A stretch of 64,000 nucleotides of DNA. It comes from an uncultured Alphaproteobacteria bacterium (GTDB taxonomy: Bacteria; Pseudomonadota; Alphaproteobacteria; Sphingomonadales; Sphingomonadaceae). The notes beneath the pieces were generated by a model. It was not told where the DNA came from and did not search any database. It saw only the letters and a list, made by a program, of their open reading frames with translations. Below are positions 41,760 to 49,851 of this stretch, one piece after another (the stretch's first letter is position 1; each line of letters opens with the position of its first letter). Location: the NCBI GenBank assembly GCA_903934325.1, contig CAIZNH010000035.1, positions 1-64,000 of the forward strand, written 5' to 3'. The position numbers and the translations under genes were made by a program.

Positions 41760-42758
41760 TCAGTCGATGGTCACCACCAGCTTGCCCACCGCCTCGCGCG
41801 CTTCGAGCTTGGCGATGGCATCGCCTGCCCGGGCAAGCGGGAAGGTCTCGCTGACCAGCGGGTCGATCTTGCCCGCCTTCATCAGGTCGAACAGCTCGTT
41901 CACCTGGGCGCGGAAGGCTTCGGGCTCGCGTGCGGTGAAGGCACCCCAGAACACGCCGCAGATGTCGCAGGACTTCAGCAGGGTGAGATTGAGCGGCATC
42001 TTGGCGATTCCCGCCGGGAAGCCGACCACGAGGAAGCGCCCCTCCCACGCGATGGCGCGCAGGGCGGGTTCGGAATATTGCCCGCCGACGATGTCGTAGA
42101 CGATGTTCGCGCCATTGGGGCCGCAAGCCACCTTGAAGGCGTCCGCAAGCGCCTTGGAGGCATCCTTGTCCATCGCCTCGCGCGGGTAGATCACCACTTC
42201 GTCCGCGCCAGCCTTGCGGGCGACTTCGCCCTTGGCCTCGGAGGAGACGGCGGCGACCACGCGCGCGCCGAAAGCCTTGGCGAGTTCGACCGCCGACAGC
42301 CCGACGCCGCCCGCCGCGCCCAGCACCAGCACGGTGTCGCCCGGCTTGATATGCCCGCGATCCTTGAGGCCGTGGATAGTGGTGCCATAGGTCATGAGCA
42401 GGCTGGCCGCCTTTTCATAGGGCACGCCGTCCGGCACCGCGAACATCCGGTCCGCCGGCACCACAACCTTTTCTGCAAGGCCGCCATTGCCGATCCCGGC
42501 CATCACGGTGTCACCCACCTTGTAGCCCTCGACACCTTCGCCGATCGCCTCGATCACGCCGGAGATCTCGCCGCCGGGCGAGAAGGGGCGGGGCGGCTTG
42601 AACTGGTACATGTCGCGCAGCATAAGACCGTCGGGATAGTTGATCGCGCAGGCCTTGACCGCGACGAGCACCTGGCCCTTGCCCGGGGTCGGGATCTCGA
42701 CCTCGTCGAGCGTCAGCGTCTCAGGCCCGCCGGTCTGGTGGGTGCGAATGGCTTTCAT
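41760..42758 (-). CDS. NADPH:quinone oxidoreductase, zinc-free MDR family
   Basis: A 332-residue medium-chain dehydrogenase/reductase of the quinone oxidoreductase type. The N-terminus (MKAIRTHQTGGPETLTLDE) and the nucleotide-binding GAAGGVGLSAVELAKAFGA are clear. The zinc-ligand cysteines of alcohol dehydrogenases are absent. The chosen ATG has a GGGAGAGGAAA ribosome site. It stands between leuD and the zeta inhibitor gene in the same direction. It probably reduces quinones or enoyl ketones; substrate not determined. Confidence 0.88.
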   Translation of the reverse strand: MKAIRTHQTGGPETLTLDEVEIPTPGKGQVLVAVKACAINYPDGLMLRDMYQFKPPRPFSPGGEISGVIEAIGEGVEGYKVGDTVMAGIGNGGLAEKVVVPADRMFAVPDGVPYEKAASLLMTYGTTIHGLKDRGHIKPGDTVLVLGAAGGVGLSAVELAKAFGARVVAAVSSEAKGEVARKAGADEVVIYPREAMDKDASKALADAFKVACGPNGANIVYDIVGGQYSEPALRAIAWEGRFLVVGFPAGIAKMPLNLTLLKSCDICGVFWGAFTAREPEAFRAQVNELFDLMKAGKIDPLVSETFPLARAGDAIAKLEAREAVGKLVVTID

Positions 42759-42783
42759 GGTTTCCTCTCCCAAGTGATGTGTG

Positions 42784-43386
42784 TCAGGCAGCGTCGGTGC
42801 CGCGCATCAGCCACGGCTGGGCGGCGGTGCGGGCCGCTTCGAACCCGCCGATCGCCTCGCCCCGCGCCATGGTCAGCCCCACCTCGTCGAGCCCGTTCAG
42901 CAGGCAGTGCTTGCGGAACGGGTCGATCTCGAAGCTGAAGCGGTCCTGATAGGGGGTGGTGACGGTCTGCTGTTCAAGATTGACGCTGATTGCCAGACCC
43001 TCGCGCGCCACTTCGAGCAGCCGGTCGACCGCGTCCTGCGGCAGCACCACGGGCAGGATGCCGTTCTTCACCGCATTGCCCGAATGGATGTCGGAAAAGC
43101 TCGGCGCGATGACCACGCGGATGCCGAGATCGAGCATCGCCCAGGCCGCGTGCTCGCGGCTCGAACCGCAGCCGTAATTGTCGCCCGCGATGAGGATCGG
43201 CGCGCCCTTGTAGGCGGGGTCGTCGAAGACATTGCCGGGTTCGGCCCGCAGCGCCTCGAACGCCCCCACGCCAAGCCCTTGGCGGCTGATGGTCTTGAGC
43301 CACTTGGCCGGAATGATGATGTCGGTATCGACATTCTTGAGGCCAAGCGGAATGGCGTGGCCTTCGACGCTGGTGAGGGGCTGCAT
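42784..43386 (-). CDS. leuD: 3-isopropylmalate dehydratase small subunit
   Basis: A 200-residue LeuD with the swivel domain of aconitase-type enzymes: [15 protein letters not shown] near the start and the [15 protein letters not shown] motif near residue 70. With LeuC it interconverts 2- and 3-isopropylmalate in leucine synthesis. leuC lies upstream on the same strand, separated by a small membrane-protein gene. The ATG at 43386 is the family start; upstream sequence is Arg/Pro-rich and not family-like. Confidence 0.95.
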   Translation of the reverse strand: MQPLTSVEGHAIPLGLKNVDTDIIIPAKWLKTISRQGLGVGAFEALRAEPGNVFDDPAYKGAPILIAGDNYGCGSSREHAAWAMLDLGIRVVIAPSFSDIHSGNAVKNGILPVVLPQDAVDRLLEVAREGLAISVNLEQQTVTTPYQDRFSFEIDPFRKHCLLNGLDEVGLTMARGEAIGGFEAARTAAQPWLMRGTDAA

Positions 43387-43396
43387 GGGCGCGGCC

Positions 43397-43585
43397 TCAG
43401 TCGGTCTGCGGCGGCTCGCCCGAGGGGATCGCCCCCGGCGAGGCAGGCTCGTCGGCCTTCTTCTTGTTCGCCGCGAGCTTGCGCCCGGCATAGAGCAGCG
43501 CGGCAGCCACCGCGGCCGAGCCGATCGCCGCCACGCCAAGCGCGGCCTTGCTGGTGGGTTTCTTGTCGGATGGTTTTTCGGTCAT
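43397..43585 (-). CDS. Small single-span membrane protein between leuC and leuD
   Basis: A 62-residue protein with a Lys-rich start ([14 protein letters not shown]), one Ala-rich hydrophobic helix (about 14-34), then a Lys-rich and Pro-rich tail. It ends 10 bases before leuD and begins 45 bases after leuC, so it is probably co-transcribed with both. I do not recognise a family; the acidic/basic pattern suggests a small inner-membrane protein. No signal cleavage site. Confidence 0.6.
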   Translation of the reverse strand: MTEKPSDKKPTSKAALGVAAIGSAAVAAALLYAGRKLAANKKKADEPASPGAIPSGEPPQTD

Positions 43586-43630
43586 GATTATTCCATGCGC
43601 CTTAGGGGAGGGCGTTTCAAGGGGTTCAGG

Positions 43631-45061
43631 TCACACCAGCTCGCGCACATCGGCGAGCCGTCCGGTGACAGCGGCCGCCGCCGCCATCGCGGGGCTGACG
43701 AGGTGCGTGCGTGCGCCGGGGCCTTGCCGTCCCACAAAATTGCGGTTGGAGGTCGAGGCGCAGCGTTCGCCCGCGGGCACCTTGTCGGGGTTCATGCCGA
43801 GGCAGGCCGAACAGCCCGGCTCGCGCCATTCGAAGCCCGCTTCGATGAACACCTTGTCGAGGCCTTCCTCCTCGGCCATCGCCTTCACCAGACCCGAGCC
43901 CGGCACGACAATCGCCCAGCGCACATTATCGGCCTTGCGGCGGCCCTTGAGGATCGCGGCGGCGGCGCGCAGGTCTTCGATCCGGCTGTTGGTGCAGCTT
44001 CCGATGAAGACGTTCTCGATGGGGACTTGCGTCATCGGCGTGCCGGGGGTGAGGCCCATGTAATCGAGCGACTTCTGCGCGGCGACGCGCTTGCTCTCGT
44101 CGGCGAAGTCTTCCGGTGCAGGCACGCGGCCATTGATCGGCACCACATCCTCGGGGCTGGTGCCCCAGGTGACGCTGGGTTCGACTTGCGCCGCGTCGAT
44201 GGTGACGGACTGGGCGAAGGTCGCGCCTTCGTCGGTGTGGAGCGAGCGCCAATAGGCCACTGCCGCATCCCACTCCGCGCCCTTGGGGGCCATGGGGCGG
44301 CCCTTGAGGTAGGCGAAGGTGGTATCGTCCGGCGCGATCAGGCCGGCGCGGGCGCCTGCCTCGATGCTCATGTTGCAGACCGTCAGGCGCTCCTCGATGG
44401 TCATGCGCTCGAACACGCGCCCGCGATATTCGATCACGTAGCCAGAGCCGCCTGCCGCGCCGATGGTGCCGATGATGTGGAGGATCAGGTCCTTGGCGCT
44501 GACACCTGGGCCGAGATCGCCCACGACCCGCACTTCCATCGGCTTCGACTGCTGGAGCAGGAGCGTCTGGGTTGCCAGCACATGCTCGACTTCACTTGTC
44601 CCGATGCCGAAGGCGAGGGCACCCAGGCCGCCGTGGCAGGCGGTGTGCGAATCCCCGCAGACGATGGTGGTGCCGGGCAGCGAGAAGCCCTGCTCGGGGC
44701 CGACCACATGGACGATCCCCTGCTCCTTGGCGGTCGCGGGAATGTAGCGGATGCCGAAGGCGGGCGCGTTGACTTCGAGGGCTGCGAGCTGGGCGGCGCT
44801 TTCCGGGTCGGCGATCGGCACGGGCGCGCCCTTGGCGTCCAGCCGCGCGGTCGTGGGCAGGTTGTGATCGGGCACCGCCAGCGTCAGTTCGGGGCGGCGC
44901 ACCGGACGCCCGGCGACCTTCAGCGCCTCGAACGCCTGCGGGCTCGTCACCTCGTGCACCAGATGGCGGTCGATATAGATCAGCGCCGTGCCGTCATCGC
45001 GGGTTTCGACGACATGCGCGTCCCAGATCTTCTCGTAAAGCGTGCGCGGGCGGCTGGCCAT
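43631..45061 (-). CDS. leuC: 3-isopropylmalate dehydratase large subunit
   Basis: A 476-residue LeuC of the aconitase family. The three iron-sulfur cluster cysteines lie in the expected motifs: [15 protein letters not shown] and [13 protein letters not shown], with the first in the [13 protein letters not shown] / [12 protein letters not shown] region. The start [18 protein letters not shown] is typical. It works with LeuD encoded downstream. It is the first gene of a minus-strand run and is divergent from the thioesterase gene, with 124 bases between them. Confidence 0.96.
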   Translation of the reverse strand: MASRPRTLYEKIWDAHVVETRDDGTALIYIDRHLVHEVTSPQAFEALKVAGRPVRRPELTLAVPDHNLPTTARLDAKGAPVPIADPESAAQLAALEVNAPAFGIRYIPATAKEQGIVHVVGPEQGFSLPGTTIVCGDSHTACHGGLGALAFGIGTSEVEHVLATQTLLLQQSKPMEVRVVGDLGPGVSAKDLILHIIGTIGAAGGSGYVIEYRGRVFERMTIEERLTVCNMSIEAGARAGLIAPDDTTFAYLKGRPMAPKGAEWDAAVAYWRSLHTDEGATFAQSVTIDAAQVEPSVTWGTSPEDVVPINGRVPAPEDFADESKRVAAQKSLDYMGLTPGTPMTQVPIENVFIGSCTNSRIEDLRAAAAILKGRRKADNVRWAIVVPGSGLVKAMAEEEGLDKVFIEAGFEWREPGCSACLGMNPDKVPAGERCASTSNRNFVGRQGPGARTHLVSPAMAAAAAVTGRLADVRELV

Positions 45062-45185
45062 GGGTGCGTGTTCCTCAGGTGGAGAGGGCGATTAGACGCG
45101 CCAGAAGCCATCGCGCAAGATGCGCACTTGATACGGGTCAAATTCGTCATGGATTTGCAAGGATCACGGGGTATAACTGACAAAT

Positions 45186-45611
45186 ATGTCAGCAACCGAA
45201 TCCGCCTCGACGCCCGCCCTGCCGTTTCTTCACGCGATCAAGGTCGTGGCGGAGGACATCGATTTCATGGGGCACGTCAACAATGCGCGCTACTTGAACT
45301 GGGTGCAGGATGCGGTGCTGGCGCATTGGCGCGGGATTGCGCCAGCCGAAGATGTGGCGAGCAAGGCGTGGGTCGCGCTCAAGCACGAGATCACCTATCG
45401 CAAGCCCGCTTTCCTTGAAGACGATGTGATCGCGCAGACCGTGCTCGAACGCTTCAACGGCGCGCGCGCGTTCTACTCCACGCTGATCAAGCGCGGCGAG
45501 GATGTGCTGGCCGAGGTGCAATCCTCGTGGTGCTGCATCGATGCCGAAACCCTGCGCCCCGCGCGTATCGGCGATCACTTGCGCGAATTTTTCTTCCCCA
45601 AGGGCGAATAA
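45186..45611 (+). CDS. Hotdog-fold acyl-CoA thioesterase (4HBT family)
   Basis: A 141-residue hotdog thioesterase. The active-site helix with Asp in EDIDFMGHVNNARYLNW and the strand ITYRKPAFLEDDVIAQT are typical of the YbgC/FadM/4-hydroxybenzoyl-CoA thioesterase group. It hydrolyses acyl-CoA thioesters; chain specificity cannot be seen. It lies 100 bases upstream of crtW on the same strand and may or may not share its promoter. Confidence 0.88.
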   Translation: MSATESASTPALPFLHAIKVVAEDIDFMGHVNNARYLNWVQDAVLAHWRGIAPAEDVASKAWVALKHEITYRKPAFLEDDVIAQTVLERFNGARAFYSTLIKRGEDVLAEVQSSWCCIDAETLRPARIGDHLREFFFPKGE

Positions 45612-45711
45612 GGCAGCGGAGCGCAAGAGCCGCAATCGCAAACGCAATTGCCGTTTCGCCTGCGCGCTTTATACGCAACCGCATGACCTGCGCGCGCGTA
45701 TCTCTGTCCGG

Positions 45712-46488
45712 ATGAGCCCGAACTTCACCCTTCCGGCGCGCGGCTTTCAGCGTGCCATCGGCCTTGGGCTGGCGCTGGCGATTGCCGGGAGCTGGCTCGG
45801 CATTCACGCCTGGGGCATGTTCATCTTCGAGCTCACGTGGAGCAACTGGCCGCTCGCGCTGGCCGTGGCGATGGTGCAGTGCTGGCTATCGGTCGGTGTG
45901 TTCATCGTCTGCCATGATGCGATGCACGGCAGCCTTGTGCCCGGCTACCCGAAGATCAATGCTGCAATCGGCGCGGTGCTGCTGGCGCTTTATGCGGGCT
46001 TTGCGTGGAAGCAGCTGCGCGATGCGCATTTCGATCACCACAAGCTTGCAGGTCACGCCGGAGACCCGGACTTCGACGAGAACAATCCGGGTGATTTCGC
46101 CCGCTGGTACGCGACCTTCTTCCGGCGCTATTTCGGCTGGCGCTCGCTGGTTTTCGTGCACACTGTGGTCGGCATCTACTGGCTGGTGCTGGATATTCCG
46201 ATGGCGCAGATCGTGCTGCTCTACGGCCTGCCGGCGCTGGGATCATCGCTCCAGCTGTTCTACTTCGGCACCTTCCGCCCGCATTGCCACCGCGCAGGCC
46301 AGCCCTTTGCCGATCGCCACAATGCGCGCAGCAATGATTTCGGCACGCTCGCCAGCCTCGCCACCTGCTTCCATTTCGGCTATCATCTCGAACATCACCA
46401 CCGCCCCGACGTGCCATGGTGGGGCCTGCCGGCGGCGAAACGGGCCGGATTGGGCGAGGCCGAACAGACTGCAAAGGTGCCCGCATGA
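45712..46488 (+). CDS. crtW: Beta-carotene ketolase
   Basis: A 258-residue membrane di-iron oxygenase of the CrtW type that adds 4-keto groups to the beta-ionone rings. The histidine clusters are all present: CHDAMHGS, AHFDHHKLAGH, and FHFGYHLEHHHRPDVPWW at the end; HNARSNDF and FRPHCHR are further family hallmarks. Several membrane helices surround them. The ATG at 45712 is the family start. The stop overlaps crtZ as ATGA, so ketolase and hydroxylase are made together, pointing to astaxanthin-type products. Confidence 0.93.
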   Translation: MSPNFTLPARGFQRAIGLGLALAIAGSWLGIHAWGMFIFELTWSNWPLALAVAMVQCWLSVGVFIVCHDAMHGSLVPGYPKINAAIGAVLLALYAGFAWKQLRDAHFDHHKLAGHAGDPDFDENNPGDFARWYATFFRRYFGWRSLVFVHTVVGIYWLVLDIPMAQIVLLYGLPALGSSLQLFYFGTFRPHCHRAGQPFADRHNARSNDFGTLASLATCFHFGYHLEHHHRPDVPWWGLPAAKRAGLGEAEQTAKVPA

Positions 46489-47015
46489 GCTGGCTCGAAG
46501 TGTTCCTTACCGTCATGTCCTCGCTGATCGGCATGGAGCTGTTCGCCTGGGTCGCGCACAAATACATCATGCACGGCTGGGGCTGGGGCTGGCACCGCGA
46601 CCATCACGAGCCGCATGACAATGTGTTCGAGAAGAACGACCTGTTCGCAGTCGTCTTCGGCTCCATCAACGCCGCGATGTATATCTACGGCTCGCTCTAC
46701 TGGGACTGGCTGTGGTGGTTCGCGGTCGGCATCACGCTCTACGGGGTGATCTACACGCTGGTGCATGACGGCCTTGTCCACCAGCGTTACTGGAAGTGGG
46801 TGCCGAGGAAGGGCTATGCCAAGCGGCTGGTGCAGGCGCACAAGCTCCACCATGCCACCATCGGCAAGGAGGGCGGGGTGAGCTTCGGCTTCGTCTTCGC
46901 GCGCGATCCGGCCAAGCTCAAGGCAGAGCTGAAGGCGCAGAAGGAAGCCGGCCTTGCCGTGGTGCGCGACAGCGCGGGGGCGGACGGATACGAGACGGTC
47001 GGCCGTAACCTTTAG
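46485..47015 (+). CDS. crtZ: Beta-carotene 3-hydroxylase
   Basis: A 176-residue membrane hydroxylase of the CrtZ/sterol-desaturase superfamily. Histidine motifs in order are AHKYIMHG, HRDHHEPH, LVHDGLVHQ and AHKLHHATIG. It adds 3-hydroxyl groups to the carotenoid rings. Its ATG overlaps the crtW stop (ATGA). The last 25 residues form a hydrophilic tail beyond the conserved core. Its stop overlaps the end of the convergent VOC gene by four bases. With CrtW it can give canthaxanthin, zeaxanthin and astaxanthin combinations. Confidence 0.94.
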   Translation: MSWLEVFLTVMSSLIGMELFAWVAHKYIMHGWGWGWHRDHHEPHDNVFEKNDLFAVVFGSINAAMYIYGSLYWDWLWWFAVGITLYGVIYTLVHDGLVHQRYWKWVPRKGYAKRLVQAHKLHHATIGKEGGVSFGFVFARDPAKLKAELKAQKEAGLAVVRDSAGADGYETVGRNL

Positions 47016-47395
47016 CCGCGGGGCACCTGCGTCAGGCTGAGATTATTGCCTTCGGGATCGTGGAACCACGCGATCTTCGCGCCCGATGCCGGATGGGTCC
47101 AGATGCCGCGCTCGTCCTGCCCGAAGCCGTCATAGACCGCAAAGGTGACCCCCCTGGCCACCAGCGCGTCAATCACCGCCTCGATATCCTCGACCTGCCA
47201 GCCGAGCACGGTGTGCGGATTTGGCGTATGGCCCTCCACCTTGGTCAGGCGCAGCATCGTGCCCGCCAGATCATATCTGACCGCAAAGGGATCCTCGCCC
47301 GCCTCGGCAAGCCCGAGCGTATCGGTGTAGAAGCGGCGCGCGGTGGCCAGATCGGCGGCGAGCACGAAACAGACGGGCGGCATGGTGCCTAGCAT
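47012..47395 (-). CDS. VOC superfamily (glyoxalase-like) protein
   Basis: A 127-residue protein of two beta-alpha-beta-beta-beta modules. LAADLATARRFYTDTLGL starts the first and ASGAKIAWFHDPEGNNLSL the second, the latter with the metal-ligand Glu of bleomycin-resistance/glyoxalase folds. A GGGGGAGG site seven bases before the ATG at 47395 decides the start over an upstream ATG at 47425. Function unknown; the fold includes isomerases, dioxygenases and drug-binding proteins. Confidence 0.8.
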   Translation of the reverse strand: MLGTMPPVCFVLAADLATARRFYTDTLGLAEAGEDPFAVRYDLAGTMLRLTKVEGHTPNPHTVLGWQVEDIEAVIDALVARGVTFAVYDGFGQDERGIWTHPASGAKIAWFHDPEGNNLSLTQVPRG

Positions 47396-47506
47396 GATGA
47401 ACCTCCCCCACGGGGACGACTCCATGCGTGCAGCCTCCCCGAAAGGCAGCCTATGCTATCGCTGCAAACCCGCCAAGCGCATCACGCTGTGGCAGGCTCA
47501 CTGCGA

Positions 47507-48988
47507 TCAATAGTTCCACTGCGCCTGCACCCGCAGGATCTGCCCTTCGGCCTGGCCGAAGCGGCGCTCGTCGGCTTCCTTGCGCGAGGCCCAGCCATAG
47601 GTGGTGGTGATCTCCAGCGAGGGGTCGATCTGGAACTCGAAGCCCACTTCCAGCTCTTCGGTCTCCAGCCGCGGGGCATTGACCGCCGCCTTGAAGCCGC
47701 CGCGGTAATATTGCCAGCGCGCGAAGGGATAGAACGGCCCGATCGGGGATTCGTCGATCTTGCCCATCACCTGCACATAGCCGCCCTTGAGCGGACGCTC
47801 CTCGATCCGCCCGCTGGCGGGCACGAATTCGGGACCGGTGCCCCAGTTCCATTCCGCCTGCACGCCGAAGGGCTGGGGATAGAGGATCGCGTGGAGGTTC
47901 ACGCGGTCGTCCTTGAAGCCGACCGGGCTGACCCCGCCGGTGCGCACTTCCGGGCGGATGGTGTTGCGCATCACCGATCCGCCGATCTCCAGCACCTGCC
48001 CATCAAGGCCGATGCCGCCGAGTTCGAACGGCCAGGTCGCAAGGCCGACCATCATCACGTCATTATCGGTCTCGGTGCGGTTCAGGCCCTGGCCGTTGAA
48101 CACGCCGAAGCCGAAGGCGCCGTAGCTGCCGAAAAGCTTCTGCCCGTCGGCCGTCAGCCGGTCCCAGATCTTCTGGACGCGGGGCGGGGTGTAATAGGCG
48201 ACGATCCCCATGTCGCGCTCGCCCGAAGCGGCGGTGTTGATCGCATCGGTACGATCTAGCGCGAGGCGGTTCGACGAGGACTGCAGGTTCTCCCAGCCGT
48301 AAGGCACCTTCGACTGGCCGAGGCGGATGCGGAAGGACTTGTCGCCGGTGGGGAAGACGTCCGCATACATGTCGCGCAAGCTGACCGAATTCTCGCGCCG
48401 CTCGCCGACCGACTGGTTGGAGACCGCTGCGGCGAAATCGGGCTGGAAGTAGAGCGAGACATGCTCGTTGAGATCGCCCTGAAGGATCAGGCGCATCCGG
48501 CGGAAGCTGAAATTGCCGGCCGCGCGCACGTCGCTGTCACCGATGGTGCGCAGGCGCGAGACGCCCGCAGGGGCATCGGCGTCGCCAGAGATGATCTGGT
48601 TGAAGCGCATCTGGGTGTAACCGCGCAGGCGCAGCTTTTCGTACCACGCCTTGGGCTTGGGCTTGGGGGTGCCGACTTCGGCAAGCTGCACGGCGGCCGG
48701 AGCGCCGGGGGCCTGCGGCGTGGCGGTGACGGCAACCGCCGAGCCGGGCGCAGGCGCGGGCAGGGTAATGGTCTGGGCCACGGGAGCGGCAGCGGGGGCG
48801 GTCTGGTTCGTCTGGAGGCTGGCGACGATGGCTTTCAGCTCGTCGATCTGGCGCTGGAGATCGGCAATCGTCGCCGCGTCGCCTGATTCGCCAGCCGGAG
48901 CGCTCTGCGCAAGCGCGGGCACGCTGACGCTGGCCAGAAGAGTCCCCGCAATCAGCGAGATGGCGCGCACGCCGCGAATATTTGCCAT
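47507..48988 (-). CDS. Outer-membrane porin of the OprO/OprP (phosphate-selective) family
   Basis: A 493-residue porin. The signal peptide ends near ALAQSAPA, followed by a short coiled coil (TIADLQRQIDELKAIVASLQ) that trimerises such porins, an Ala/Pro-rich linker, then a beta-barrel ending VQAQWNY. Segments such as RRMRLILQGDLNEHVSLYFQPDF and FRIRLGQSKVPYGWEN belong to the OprO/OprP family, whose best known members pass phosphate or polyphosphate. A three-repeat Pho box lies 56 bases upstream. Substrate choice is inferred from family and box. Confidence 0.88.
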   Translation of the reverse strand: MANIRGVRAISLIAGTLLASVSVPALAQSAPAGESGDAATIADLQRQIDELKAIVASLQTNQTAPAAAPVAQTITLPAPAPGSAVAVTATPQAPGAPAAVQLAEVGTPKPKPKAWYEKLRLRGYTQMRFNQIISGDADAPAGVSRLRTIGDSDVRAAGNFSFRRMRLILQGDLNEHVSLYFQPDFAAAVSNQSVGERRENSVSLRDMYADVFPTGDKSFRIRLGQSKVPYGWENLQSSSNRLALDRTDAINTAASGERDMGIVAYYTPPRVQKIWDRLTADGQKLFGSYGAFGFGVFNGQGLNRTETDNDVMMVGLATWPFELGGIGLDGQVLEIGGSVMRNTIRPEVRTGGVSPVGFKDDRVNLHAILYPQPFGVQAEWNWGTGPEFVPASGRIEERPLKGGYVQVMGKIDESPIGPFYPFARWQYYRGGFKAAVNAPRLETEELEVGFEFQIDPSLEITTTYGWASRKEADERRFGQAEGQILRVQAQWNY

Positions 48989-49043
48989 GAAACTGCGCCT
49001 TCCTACCGCGCGGCTCCCGATGAGCCGCTCGCAGGCCGCGTCT

Positions 49044-49072
49044 ATGTCGGTTTAATGTCAGTCCTGTGACAA
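49044..49072 (-). promoter_or_regulatory. Pho box of three direct repeats before the OprO/P-type porin
   Basis: On the minus strand: TTGTCAC-AGGA-CTGACAT-TAAA-CCGACAT. Three heptamers repeat at exactly 11-base intervals and resemble the CTGTCAT PhoB half-site with 5, 6 and 5 matches of 7. It ends 56 bases before the porin start codon. The match in sequence, period and gene context is strong. Confidence 0.7.
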
Positions 49073-49189
49073 TTGTGACCGTAAATTGGCGTTCCTGTCG
49101 TATTTGTCACATTGTGCAGGCGGCAAGCGGGCCAGCGCTGCACCAGCCGGGTGCGGTGCGTGATGGGGCGTGCAAAAGGGGGAAACCAC

Positions 49190-49266
49190 TGGTCGGGACG
49201 AGAGGATTCGAACCTCCGACCCCCACACCCCCAGTGTGATGCGCTACCAGGCTGCGCTACGTCCCG
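49190..49266 (-). tRNA. tRNA-Pro (anticodon GGG)
   Basis: A 77-base cloverleaf on the minus strand with CCA encoded. Acceptor CGGGACG pairs with CGTCCCG. Anticodon stem TCACA/TGTGG with loop CTGGGGG gives anticodon GGG. The T loop is TTCGAAT in GGAGG-TTCGAAT-CCTCT. It decodes CCC. Confidence 0.96.
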
Positions 49267-49464
49267 ACACCAGTGGAGCGGCGCCTATAGGGGGGTGGCC
49301 CGAGGCTGGCAAGCCGGTTTGGGACGGGAAACGGTGTTGCGTGTTTGCACCGCTGCGGGCGGCGCCGATTGCGAGCAGCTTGCAATGCTGCTAGGCGCGC
49401 CCACTTGAACGGCGGGGCGCTTGCCCTTGCACATCAATCACGGGATCCTGACGGGCACACACCT

Positions 49465-49794
49465 ATGACATTCGACCTTCTCGCCGCCGCTGGCGCGGGT
49501 GCTGCCGCAGCGCCGCCCGCCTGGATCAGCTTCCTGCCGATCATCGGCATGATCGCGATCTTCTGGTTCCTCATCATCCGTCCGCAGATGAACCGCCAGA
49601 AGGAGCATCAGGCCAAGGTTGCGGGCATGAAGAAGGGTGATCAGGTCATCACCGCCGGCGGTCTCGTCGGCAAGGTGATCAAGGTCGACGACGTCTATGT
49701 CGAGCTGGAGCTGGGCACCAATGTCCGCGTCAAGGCGATCAAGGCCACCATCGGCGACATCGTCCCGCCCGGCGGCTCGCCTGCCAACGACTGA
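49465..49794 (+). CDS. yajC: Preprotein translocase accessory subunit YajC
   Basis: A 109-residue protein with one membrane helix (about 20-40, ISFLPIIGMIAIFWFLIIRP) and a cytoplasmic domain: RQKEHQAKVAGMKKGDQVIT, then GGLVGKVIKVDD and ELGTNVRVKAIKATI. It joins SecDF at the Sec translocon. The ATG at 49465 removes 40 non-family residues. The order yajC-secD-secF is the common bacterial one. Confidence 0.95.
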   Translation: MTFDLLAAAGAGAAAAPPAWISFLPIIGMIAIFWFLIIRPQMNRQKEHQAKVAGMKKGDQVITAGGLVGKVIKVDDVYVELELGTNVRVKAIKATIGDIVPPGGSPAND

Positions 49795-49851
49795 TTATAG
49801 CGCCTGCCTCGGCGGGCGTCGTTCTCCCTTGCGCGTGAGAGCCTGAAAGAC

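Noticed and set aside
45502-45711. Longer N-terminus for crtW
   Set aside because: The extension overlaps the thioesterase gene in another frame and has no similarity to ketolases; the ATG at 45712 gives the normal length.
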